NCBI RefSeq assembly: GCF_014873535.1 | Contig: NZ_JADBEF010000001.1 | Coordinates: 2,418,001-2,482,000 of the forward strand | Source of the DNA: Nonomuraea africana | Lineage (GTDB): Bacteria > Actinomycetota > Actinomycetes > Streptosporangiales > Streptosporangiaceae | DNA: 64,000 nt | Direction of reading: 5' to 3' | In this document: positions 7,554 through 14,895 of the stretch, one piece after another | Layout of the letters: every line of letters begins with the position of its first letter | How positions within the stretch are numbered: position 1 is the stretch's first letter | Position numbers and translations under genes: made by a program | The notes under the pieces: generated by a model | What the model was told of the DNA's origin: nothing | Database searches by the model: none | What the model saw: the letters and a program-made list of their open reading frames with translations, nothing else

Positions 7554-8981
7554 GTGCTGAGAAATACCTTTGCCGCGCTCTTCCTGGCCCTTCTTCCCTC
7601 CTCCGGCCATGTCCCGCCACACGACCTCGCTCCTGCGGCAGTGGACGAGTTCATCGGGCACTACCGTGAGGCGACGGGGTTGCCCGGGGTCGCGATCGCG
7701 ATCACCAAGGGGACGGAGGTCGTCCACGCCGCCGGGTACGGCGAGACCGCCTCCGGTGATCCCGTGACAGCCGACACCCCCATGGCCGTCGCGTCGGTCA
7801 GCAAGTCCTTCACCTCCCTCGCCGTCATGCAACTGGTGGAGAAGGGCAAGGTCGAACTCGACCAGCCGGTGCGCCGCTACCTGCCGGAGTTCACGATGGC
7901 GGATCCGCGGGCAGCGAAGATCACCGTACGGCAGCTGCTCCATCAGACATCAGGCATGGCCGACTCGGCCTTCCGTGAGAAGAGCCTGCCCCAGCCCGAG
8001 ACGCTCGAAGGCGCCGTGGCACGGCTCAAGACGGCGAAGCTCGCCGCGGACCCGGGGACCACCTTCAGCTACCACAACACCAACTACCAGGTCGCCGCCC
8101 GGCTCGTCGAAGTGGTGAGCGGCCGGCCGTTCGCGGCCTATCTCCAGGCGCAGGTGTTCGCGCCGCTCGGCATGCGCCACAGCACCACCATCGACACCGA
8201 CCGCGATCTGCCCGGCAGCGCCCGCGGACACCTGTACGTCCTCGGCCAGGCCGTCGCCCTGCCTGAGCCCACCGGGTTCGGCAACGGCTCCGGCGGAGTC
8301 CTCAGCACCGCCAACGACCTGGCCCGCTGGCTGATCGCGCAGCACAACGGCATCCTGTCCCCGCAAAGCGTCAAGGAACTGCGCACCCCCTCCAGACAGA
8401 ACGACACGTATGCCCTCGGGTGGTCGATCGGCAAGACCGAGCGCGGCACCCCTGTCATCGAGCACGGCGGCGACCTTTTCACCTCGACGGCCCATCAACT
8501 GCTCATGCCGGAATCCGGGTACGGCGTCGCGATCATGGCCAACACAGGCATGGCCTTCGCCGACGCCGGTGCCCTCATGGACGGCGTCGTCGACCTGATC
8601 GAGGGAGGCGCGCCCGAGATCCCCTCCTTGGCGTCCTCGCTGGTCATCGACCTGCTCTTCCTGCTGCTGACCCTGGCGACCGCCGGGCTGGCCGTACGTG
8701 GCGTGGCCCGCTCGCGGCGGTGGGCCGCCCGCCGTACGGGATGGCGGCGATGGCGGCTGCTGCCCTATCTGGCGCCGCTCGCGCTGTGCGCGACGATCAC
8801 CCCGATCTTCCGGGTGCTCGCCCGGGGCGGAGACATCATGTGGGTGCAGGTGGCCTATCTCTACCCGACATTCATGATCTGGCTGGTGGCCGCCGCGACC
8901 GCCGGCACGGCGGTGGTGGCCGCACGGCTCTACCACGCCGTCCGGCTGCGACTGCGACGAGTGGGCGACCAGGCATCCTGA
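7554..8981 (+). CDS. beta-lactamase-fold serine hydrolase with C-terminal membrane helices
   Basis: A 475-residue class C beta-lactamase/PBP-like protein (PF00144). An N-terminal hydrophobic signal (residues 1-20) leads to the catalytic domain with SVSK (SxxK), YHN (YxN) and HGG (HxG) motifs in order. After about residue 360 come three or four hydrophobic helices that would hold it in the membrane. This layout is common in actinobacterial 'serine hydrolase' proteins of unknown substrate, possibly peptides or esters of the envelope. GTG 7554 is six bases after TAGCGT (7542-7547), suggesting a leaderless transcript. Confidence 0.8.
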   Translation: MLRNTFAALFLALLPSSGHVPPHDLAPAAVDEFIGHYREATGLPGVAIAITKGTEVVHAAGYGETASGDPVTADTPMAVASVSKSFTSLAVMQLVEKGKVELDQPVRRYLPEFTMADPRAAKITVRQLLHQTSGMADSAFREKSLPQPETLEGAVARLKTAKLAADPGTTFSYHNTNYQVAARLVEVVSGRPFAAYLQAQVFAPLGMRHSTTIDTDRDLPGSARGHLYVLGQAVALPEPTGFGNGSGGVLSTANDLARWLIAQHNGILSPQSVKELRTPSRQNDTYALGWSIGKTERGTPVIEHGGDLFTSTAHQLLMPESGYGVAIMANTGMAFADAGALMDGVVDLIEGGAPEIPSLASSLVIDLLFLLLTLATAGLAVRGVARSRRWAARRTGWRRWRLLPYLAPLALCATITPIFRVLARGGDIMWVQVAYLYPTFMIWLVAAATAGTAVVAARLYHAVRLRLRRVGDQAS

Positions 8982-9297
8982 AGCACCGCCGGCCGCGTCA
9001 GGATTCGCCCAGGCGGCAGGCGAGGTAGTGGGGGATCGACGCGGTGGCCGTGGCGCCGAAGCGAGTGGCACCCAAGCTCCTACGTGGCCGACTGGTACGC
9101 ACTCAAAGTCGACTTCACCGTCGCAGCACCCGCCCACCCTCCGAAGCCGTCGGACGGCACCGCCTCGACCAGGCCACAGGACCGGCAATCGCCTGGTCAG
9201 GGCTCAACCCTCATGACGTGATGTGAGCCAGTAGTAATCACCGGCTGCCGACAGTCCATCGAATGGCCCTGAGGTCGCATCCCCGCGCTGGTGTGCG
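8982..9297. other. 316-bp gap, possible gene scrap
   Basis: No gene with a start signal. From 9063 to 9221 (plus strand) one frame reads EWHPSSYVADWYALK near its beginning, which looks protein-like, then becomes low-complexity and stops at TGA 9219. It may be the last trace of a decayed gene. No hairpin of note. Confidence 0.35.
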
Positions 9298-10173
9298 TCA
9301 GTTCGCGATTCGGCCGAGGAAGTCGGCGATGAGCGGGGCGATCTCCGGCAGGTTCTCCTCCAGGGCGAAGTGCCCGGTGTCGAACAGGTGCAGTTCGGCG
9401 TTGGGCAGGTCGCGCAGGTAGGCGCGGGCCCCGGGTTCGGGGAAGAACGGGTCGTTGCGGCCCCAGGTGATGAGGGTGGGCGGGGTGTGGCTGCGCAACC
9501 ACTCCTGCCAGACCGGGTACCGCGCGACATTGGTGTGGTAGTCGAAGGCCAAGGCGATCTGGGCTTCCTTTCGGCCCGGCAGGTCGAGGAAGTGCTGGTC
9601 GAGCGTCCACCCGTCCGGCGCGATCAGTTCGGGGCGGGCAACGCCGCTTTCGTACTGACCGCGCGTGCCCGAGAGGGTGAGCAGGTCGCCGATGGTGTCG
9701 TCGGCGCCTGGCGTCTGGGGACGCAACGCGATGAAGTCGCGGGCGCCCGCCGACAGGCCCTCCTCGTAGGCGTTGCCGTTCTGCACGATCAGGCCCGCGA
9801 TCTGCTCGGGGTGGCGTTCGGCGAGCCTGAAGCCCACCGGCGCGCCGAAGTCGAAGACGTACATCACATAGCGGGTCAGCCCGATGCGCTGAACGAAGCC
9901 CTCTGTGATGTCGGCGAGCCGGTCGAAGGAGTAGGTGAAGCCCTGCGGCGCCTGGGTGTGGCCGAAACCGGGGTAGTCGGGCGCGATCAGCCGGAAGCGG
10001 GACCCCAGCACGTCGATGAGGCGGCGGAACTGGTGAGAGGCGGAGGGGAATCCGTGCAGGAGCAGCAGCGCGGGGGCGTCAGGCCGCTCGGGCAGCGACT
10101 CGCGGTAGAAGACGCGGACGCCGTCGACGTCGACGTGGCGGTGAGCAGTGCGGGCGATCAAGGGCAAGGACAT
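9298..10173 (-). CDS. alpha/beta hydrolase, epoxide hydrolase/dehalogenase-like
   Basis: A 291-residue alpha/beta hydrolase. HGFPSASHQFR carries the HG oxyanion region near residue 40, the nucleophile elbow reads FDFGAPVGF with Asp rather than Ser, and the catalytic His is in DTGHFALEE near residue 268. An Asp nucleophile places it with epoxide hydrolases and haloalkane dehalogenases. It is cytosolic, with no signal. The gene is divergent from a CGNR regulator across 84 bp packed with repeated half-sites, so it is probably the main target of that regulator. Confidence 0.83.
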   Translation of the reverse strand: MSLPLIARTAHRHVDVDGVRVFYRESLPERPDAPALLLLHGFPSASHQFRRLIDVLGSRFRLIAPDYPGFGHTQAPQGFTYSFDRLADITEGFVQRIGLTRYVMYVFDFGAPVGFRLAERHPEQIAGLIVQNGNAYEEGLSAGARDFIALRPQTPGADDTIGDLLTLSGTRGQYESGVARPELIAPDGWTLDQHFLDLPGRKEAQIALAFDYHTNVARYPVWQEWLRSHTPPTLITWGRNDPFFPEPGARAYLRDLPNAELHLFDTGHFALEENLPEIAPLIADFLGRIAN

Positions 10174-10175
10174 GT

Positions 10176-10254
10176 CTAATGCCTTTCAAGCGTCATGATG
10201 CATTAGGTGTAGCGATCACGAGTCTAATGTGTCAAGTCGGCGATGTAGCATTAG
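10176..10254. promoter_or_regulatory. four operator half-sites spaced 24 bp
   Basis: CTAATG (10176), GCATTAG (10200), CTAATG (10224) and GCATTAG (10248) alternate in orientation and start exactly 24 bp apart. They form two inverted repeats that are themselves repeated at 48 bp. They fill the region between the divergent hydrolase and CGNR genes and overlap the CGNR -10 element TAGCAT (10246-10251). Confidence 0.75.
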
Positions 10255-10257
10255 GTC

Positions 10258-10821
10258 GTGAGTAATCTCGCCGCCCTCACCGGAGAGCCGCTGGCCCTGG
10301 ACCTGGTCAACACCCGCCCGTCCTCGGGTGACCTGCTTGCCACCCCCGACGACCTGCGCGCCTGGCTGGCCCTCCAGTACGACCGCCTTCCCGATGCGCG
10401 GGAGTGGGCCGCCGAGCTCGCCGCCCCGGACCTGGACGCCGTGCACGCCGTACGGCAGCACACGGCCGACGCCCTCGAGTACGCCCGCCACGGCACCCGG
10501 CCCCCCGACGCCGACCTGGAGGCGCTCAGCCAGGCCCAGCGGGCCGCGCCCGCGATCCACGAGCTGATCTGGGACGGCTCCAAGGTCACCGCCCTCCGGC
10601 GGCGCACCGGCCCGGCCGGCGCACGGCTGGCCGCCTGCCTCGCCGAGGCCGCCGCCGACCTGCTGGCCGACCCGGCGGTCACCGGAATCCGGCAGTGCGA
10701 GGCCGACGACTGCGTCATGCTGTTCTTGCCCGCCCACCCGCGCCGCCGCTGGTGCTCGGCCGCCCGCTGCGGCAACCGCGCTCGCGTCGCCCGCCACTAC
10801 CAACGCAACAAGCGCGCCTGA
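10258..10821 (+). CDS. CGNR zinc-finger (ABATE-domain) putative regulator
   Basis: A 187-residue protein of the ABATE/CGNR family, thought to be transcriptional regulators. The N-terminal ABATE domain (LALDLVNT near residue 12) is the putative ligand-binding part. The C-terminal finger has Cx4C then WCSAARCGNRARVARHYQR, the signature that names the family. GTG 10258 is six bases after TAGCAT, so the transcript is probably leaderless and the operator half-sites overlap its promoter, implying autorepression. The divergent epoxide-hydrolase-like gene is the likely co-regulated enzyme. Confidence 0.85.
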   Translation: MSNLAALTGEPLALDLVNTRPSSGDLLATPDDLRAWLALQYDRLPDAREWAAELAAPDLDAVHAVRQHTADALEYARHGTRPPDADLEALSQAQRAAPAIHELIWDGSKVTALRRRTGPAGARLAACLAEAAADLLADPAVTGIRQCEADDCVMLFLPAHPRRRWCSAARCGNRARVARHYQRNKRA

Positions 10822-10853
10822 GCGTCAGCAAGGCTGTTGTCGTCGGATCCGTC

Positions 10854-11015
10854 TCAGCTCAGGCTTCTCCTGCCGCGAGGACCGCGTGCGAGTGCCAGGA
10901 GGTCCGGGATGGCCGGGTGCCCCTGCCCCTCGCGCCAGGCGAGGACGACGGGAACGGCCGGCGCGCCCGCGAGCGGGCTGTAGACCAGCGAGGGGTGCGT
11001 GTAGTTGCTCGGGGT
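10854..11015 (-). pseudogene. remnant of a LysR-type regulator C-terminus
   Basis: A minus-strand frame reads THPSLVYSPLAGAPAVPVVL then AWREGQGHPAIPDLLALA, matching the end of LysR effector domains (a 'PL...PAVPV.LAWR.....HPA...FL' pattern). Upstream of this the frame is not LysR-like, and no helix-turn-helix region remains. It looks like the last 50 or so residues of a deleted regulator. The recognition rests on pattern memory only. Confidence 0.45.
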
Positions 11016-11124
11016 GGCCGACGTGTTGGGCGGGAGTTTGGCCCGGCCTGACGCAGATGTCAGCCCGAGCGGCATCCGCGGCCACCAACCCACAGCATTC
11101 CGCTTTCGTGATGTTGCCGCCACT

Positions 11125-11182
11125 ATTGGGCCCAATACTCAGACTTAGATGACTAAATCTGCATTAAATCGCCTTTAGTCAT
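11125..11182. promoter_or_regulatory. cluster of nested palindromes before phospholipase C
   Basis: Three symmetric elements lie in an A/T-rich patch: the perfect ATTGGGCCCAAT (11125-11136); CAGACTTAG / CTAAATCTG (11140-11148 and 11153-11161, one mismatch); and ATGACTAAA / TTTAGTCAT (11149-11157 and 11174-11182, perfect). TTGACG follows at 11204. They could be operators for the phospholipase or for the lost LysR gene. Confidence 0.55.
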
Positions 11183-11259
11183 GCATAAAGCTACATTTGG
11201 GCCTTGACGAGTGATCAACGCGCGGTCACAGTTTCTCCAACCCCCTCATTGGAGACCTG

Positions 11260-13320
11260 ATGGACCGTCGACGTTTCCTTACCACGATCGCGGCCACCAC
11301 CGCCGCCTACTCGCTCCTGCCTGACAGCCTGGTGCACGCACTGAGCCTGCCCGCGCCCACCGGCGGGCTGGAGGTGGTCAAGCACGTCGTGGTCTTCATG
11401 CAGGAGAACCGGTCGTTCGACCACTACTTCGGCAGCCTGCGCGGTGTGCGCGGCTACGGCGACCGCAACGCGCTGACCCTGCGGGCCAACAGGAAGCCGG
11501 TGTTCTACCAGCCCAACGGCACCGGTTACGTGCTGCCGTACGGCACCGACAGCCACCAGCTGGCCGGCACGCCGCACGGCTGGGCCGACGGACACCAGGC
11601 CTGGAACAAGGGCAGGTACGACCAGTGGGTGCCGGCCAAGGGCGCCCACACCATGTGCTTCTACGACCGAAGCGACCTGCCCTTCTACTACCAGCTCGCG
11701 GACGCGTTCACGATCTGCGACGCCTACCACTGCTCGGTCATGGGCGCCACCAGCCCGAACCGCAGCTACCACGTCACCGGCATGATCGGCAACGAGCCCG
11801 ACGGCAGCCGCGCCACCGGCAACGCCGCCTACAGCGAGGACACCCACGCCGGATACACCTGGACGACCTACGCGGAGCGGCTGGAGTCCGCGGGCCGGCC
11901 GTGGAAGGTGTACCAGGAGTGGGACAACTACCAGAACAACAACTTCGAGTTCTTCCAGGTCTTCAAGGCGGTGGCGCGCAAGGCGCTGGCCCCGCTGGGA
12001 CTGAAGAGCATGAACACCTTCTACGGCAGGGTGCGCGCGGCCGGTCAGTCCGAGCGCCAGACGCTGCTCGCCAGGCTCGACGAAGGCGTCAGGACGCTGA
12101 CCCCGGCCGAGCGCAGCCTGTTCGAGCGGGCGCTGCGCCGGGTGCCGGACGGGCAGCTGACGTCCTCGTTCCGCGCTGACGTCGCCAACGGCACGCTGCC
12201 CGCCGTGTCGTGGATCGTCGCGCCGGAGAGCCAGTGCGAGCACCCGTCGTCCGACGGCCCGAGCACCGGATCCGAGCTGGTGTGGCAGGTGCTGGACGCG
12301 CTCGCGTCCAACGAGGCGGTGTGGAACCAGACGGTGTTCCTGCTCAACTACGACGAGAACGACGGCTACTTCGACCACGTCCCGCCACCGGTCCCGCCTG
12401 CCTCGGCGGCCACCGAGTACGTGAGCGGCCAGCCGATCGGGCTCGGGCCCCGGGTGCCGCTGCTGGTCGTCTCGCCGTGGAGCCGCGGCGGCTACACCTG
12501 CTCCGAGCTGTACGATCACACCTCGGTGCTGAAGTTCCTCGAGAAGGTCACCGGGGTGGTGGAGAGCAACATCAGCCCGTGGCGGCGCGAGCTGTGCGGC
12601 GACCTCACCGCGGCCCTGGACACCACCACCTCTGACGTCTATCCCGGCTTCACCCGGCCGACGCCCACCGCGGGCACCGGCGCGTCGAAGCCGTCGCCGC
12701 CGAGCCCCCAGACGTTCCCGCGCCAGGAGCCGGGCACGCGCCTGAAGCGCAAGCTGCCCTACCAGCCCAACGCCAACGCCAGGCAGGCCAAGTCCACCGG
12801 ACGGGTATGGATCGACATGATCAACCAGGGCACCGCCACGACCCACTTCACGGTCTACGCCAACGACCACCGCACCGACGGCCCCTGGCGTTACGACGTG
12901 AGCCCTGGGCGCACCGTGTCCGACTATTTCAGCGTTCAGTCGTACGGGGGCGGTAAGTACGACCTGACCTGCTTTGGCCCGAACGGCTTCGCCCGCCGCC
13001 TCGCCGGCGACCTCAACGCGCCCGGCGTCACCGCCGAGGTCTCCGCCGCCCTCAGCCTCAGCGAGGGCGGCCTGGTCACGCTCACGTTCACCAACACCGG
13101 GACCTCGGCGGTGACCTTCACGGTCAAGGCGGACGCCTACCGCACTGACGGCCCGTGGACCTACACCGTCCCCGCCGGCGGGACCAGCTCGGACTCCTGG
13201 CGAGCAGGCGCCTACGGCGACCGCTGGTACGACCTGACCGTCACCGTCAGCACCGATGCGAGCTTCGCCAGGACGTTCCGCGGCTACATCGAGAACGGCT
13301 CCCACGGCGTCACCGGCTAG
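11260..13320 (+). CDS. phosphocholine-specific phospholipase C
   Basis: A 686-residue secreted phospholipase C of the alkaline-phosphatase-like superfamily (phosphoesterase PF04185), hydrolysing phosphatidylcholine-type lipids (EC 3.1.4.3). A Tat signal opens the protein (DRRRFLTTIAATT). The core begins with VVKHVVVFMQENRSFDHYFG near residue 45, continues with MGATSPNRSYHVTGM, and ends with the NYDENDGYFDHVPPP metal-binding motif near residue 360. Two C-terminal DUF756 repeats follow (about residues 495-585 and 595-680, each with a 'YRTDGPW.Y.V..G' motif). GGAGA lies four bases before ATG 11260. It probably serves lipid or phosphate scavenging. Confidence 0.92.
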   Translation: MDRRRFLTTIAATTAAYSLLPDSLVHALSLPAPTGGLEVVKHVVVFMQENRSFDHYFGSLRGVRGYGDRNALTLRANRKPVFYQPNGTGYVLPYGTDSHQLAGTPHGWADGHQAWNKGRYDQWVPAKGAHTMCFYDRSDLPFYYQLADAFTICDAYHCSVMGATSPNRSYHVTGMIGNEPDGSRATGNAAYSEDTHAGYTWTTYAERLESAGRPWKVYQEWDNYQNNNFEFFQVFKAVARKALAPLGLKSMNTFYGRVRAAGQSERQTLLARLDEGVRTLTPAERSLFERALRRVPDGQLTSSFRADVANGTLPAVSWIVAPESQCEHPSSDGPSTGSELVWQVLDALASNEAVWNQTVFLLNYDENDGYFDHVPPPVPPASAATEYVSGQPIGLGPRVPLLVVSPWSRGGYTCSELYDHTSVLKFLEKVTGVVESNISPWRRELCGDLTAALDTTTSDVYPGFTRPTPTAGTGASKPSPPSPQTFPRQEPGTRLKRKLPYQPNANARQAKSTGRVWIDMINQGTATTHFTVYANDHRTDGPWRYDVSPGRTVSDYFSVQSYGGGKYDLTCFGPNGFARRLAGDLNAPGVTAEVSAALSLSEGGLVTLTFTNTGTSAVTFTVKADAYRTDGPWTYTVPAGGTSSDSWRAGAYGDRWYDLTVTVSTDASFARTFRGYIENGSHGVTG

Positions 13321-13335
13321 CTATCCCCGCCACGC

Positions 13336-13367
13336 GCTCCGCGCGTCCTCATGCCGGCGCGCGGGGC
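13336..13367 (+). terminator. bidirectional hairpin between convergent genes
   Basis: A ten-pair stem, GCTCCGCGCG (13336-13345) with CGCGCGGGGC (13358-13367, two wobble pairs), and a 12-base loop. It lies between the phospholipase stop and the convergent TraB-like gene. Confidence 0.65.
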
Positions 13368-13432
13368 GGGTAGGGCATCCCGGCCTCGGGCGAAGGGACG
13401 TGTTGAGTTCCGCCAGCCGTCCGGCGATGCCT

Positions 13433-14191
13433 TCAGCGGGCGGTGCGGACGGTCAGCCACGTGGCCCCGACCACGCGGTACCCGAGTTCCGAGAAGAGGT
13501 AACCGGCCACGGCCGTCATGTGGTGCGCGCCCCACGGCACGCCCACCATGACGTGCTCGTCGCCGCGCTCCCGGTGGACCTGCGCGATGTGATCGAGCAA
13601 CTGCCTGTCCCGATCGTGGAGCATGGCCTCCCGCCAGGAGTTCTTCAACCGTCCACCGGCCCACCCGTCATGGCCGGTGAGATCCGTGATGTCGATGGCG
13701 CGCCGGGGGAACCTGATGGTCATCAGCCAGTCGGGCACCGCCGTGAGGGCGTCGACGACGACGTCGAACCATCGGGCCGGCCCGGCTTCGCCACCGAGGT
13801 CGGGCCACAGGAGAGGAATCCCGAGCGACTCGAGGTCGAGCGCCGTCGTCTGGTGCACGAGGCCGTCGACGCGGATCCTGGCGACCTTCCTGTGCATGGA
13901 CAGGAAGGTCTTGGGCTCTCCCTCGGCCACGATCAGGTCGCAGCCGCGCAGCAGCTCCGACACCTGCTCGTAGAAGGCCCGTTCGGCGACGTGCACCATG
14001 GGGACGAGGAGGAACCTCATCCCCGAGCCACGCCACCCGAAGGTGAGGACGGCCGACCGGACGCCGATGACGCTGGTCTCGATGAACTGCATGGGCCACC
14101 GCCGTCGCTCCGGGAAGACGACCTCCGAGAGGATCAACGCTTCCCAGAGCCGTGAAGCTCCCGACGCGGTGAAGATCCCGGTGACTGACAT
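13433..14191 (-). CDS. TraB/TIKI-like protein
   Basis: A 252-residue soluble protein with two halves typical of the TraB/GumN/TIKI superfamily. An N-terminal strand with VPMVHV is followed by a helix and DLIVAEGEP, and a C-terminal block reads VGVPWGAHHMTAVAGYLFSELGYRVV, the 'GA.H..G....L...G..V' motif. In animal TIKI proteins these His and Glu residues form a metalloprotease site; bacterial members are mostly uncharacterised. ATG 14191 is chosen over GTG 14200 because GGAG lies eight bases before it. No signal peptide or membrane helix is seen. Moderately confident of the family only. Confidence 0.55.
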   Translation of the reverse strand: MSVTGIFTASGASRLWEALILSEVVFPERRRWPMQFIETSVIGVRSAVLTFGWRGSGMRFLLVPMVHVAERAFYEQVSELLRGCDLIVAEGEPKTFLSMHRKVARIRVDGLVHQTTALDLESLGIPLLWPDLGGEAGPARWFDVVVDALTAVPDWLMTIRFPRRAIDITDLTGHDGWAGGRLKNSWREAMLHDRDRQLLDHIAQVHRERGDEHVMVGVPWGAHHMTAVAGYLFSELGYRVVGATWLTVRTAR

Positions 14192-14226
14192 ACCGGCCAC
14201 TCCGGGGGCCGGACCCTCCGCGGCCC

Positions 14227-14291
14227 AGCTCTGCGCCGCGGCTCAGCTCTGCGCTGCGAAGCTCTGCATTCAGCTCTGCATTCAGCTCTGC
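14227..14291. repeat. five AGCTCTGC repeats
   Basis: AGCTCTGC recurs at 14227, 14245, 14260, 14272 and 14284, with spacings 18, 15, 12 and 12, all multiples of three. Read on the minus strand they encode AEL units in the same frame as the lipoprotein gene, directly after its stop codon. Confidence 0.7.
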
Positions 14292-14300
14292 GCCAGCGGT

Positions 14301-14816
14301 TCAGCTCGGCGTGAGCCGTATGACGGCGCGGTCGCCGGCCAGGCTGATTAGTTTCAGCCGTACGCCGTCGATCCGGGCGGGCGCGTCCGGCCGGAGGGAG
14401 ACCTCGCCCTCGTCGCGGCAGCGGCCGTTGACGCAGGTGCTGGTGACGCTGACGCTCATCCCCTCGACGCTCAGCCCGCCGGAGAAGCCGAGCATCGTGA
14501 TCACGACCTCGTCCCGATCGAGGGACTCGACGGTGAACTGCCGCACGCCGAACCCCTCGTCGAGCCTGATCCGGTCACCGGTCCTGAGCTCGATCTCGCA
14601 GTCAGCGTCCGCGCACTCCTTGCCGTTCGTTTCGGCGGTGGGCTCCGGCGAGGCAGCCGCCGACGCCACGGCCGGTGCGGCCGTCGTCGGCCCCGCCGCG
14701 GGGATGGGTGGCGGCGCGGCGACAGGTGTGCGCGGGGCGCTCTGCGAACCGGTGCACGCGGCGAGCACGGATATGAGGACGGCGATGACGAACCGGACAG
14801 GAAGCGGCATAGTCAT
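14301..14816 (-). CDS. secreted lipoprotein of unknown function
   Basis: A 171-residue lipoprotein. ATG 14816 gives a signal peptide ending in the lipobox LAAC (Cys about residue 21), then a Pro/Ala/Thr linker to about residue 65 and a compact domain with two Cys pairs (CADADC, CVNGRC) that could form disulfides outside the cell. The domain is rich in strands. I do not recognise the family. It is divergent from the LuxR gene over 79 bp, and in-frame AEL repeats lie just beyond its stop. Confidence 0.65.
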   Translation of the reverse strand: MTMPLPVRFVIAVLISVLAACTGSQSAPRTPVAAPPPIPAAGPTTAAPAVASAAASPEPTAETNGKECADADCEIELRTGDRIRLDEGFGVRQFTVESLDRDEVVITMLGFSGGLSVEGMSVSVTSTCVNGRCRDEGEVSLRPDAPARIDGVRLKLISLAGDRAVIRLTPS

Positions 14817-14895
14817 GGTGTGCCCGCCGCTCTCATCCGGTAAGCGGCCCTTCCCCATGGAAGTGGCGGCGCCCGTTTTCGGTAGCCTGTCGGCC

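Noticed and set aside
11215..13305. A very long open frame on the minus strand opposite phospholipase C
   Set aside because: Its sequence is the Gly/Arg/Val-rich mirror of the real gene, with no ribosome site or recognisable domain. High-GC codon bias opens the antisense frame.
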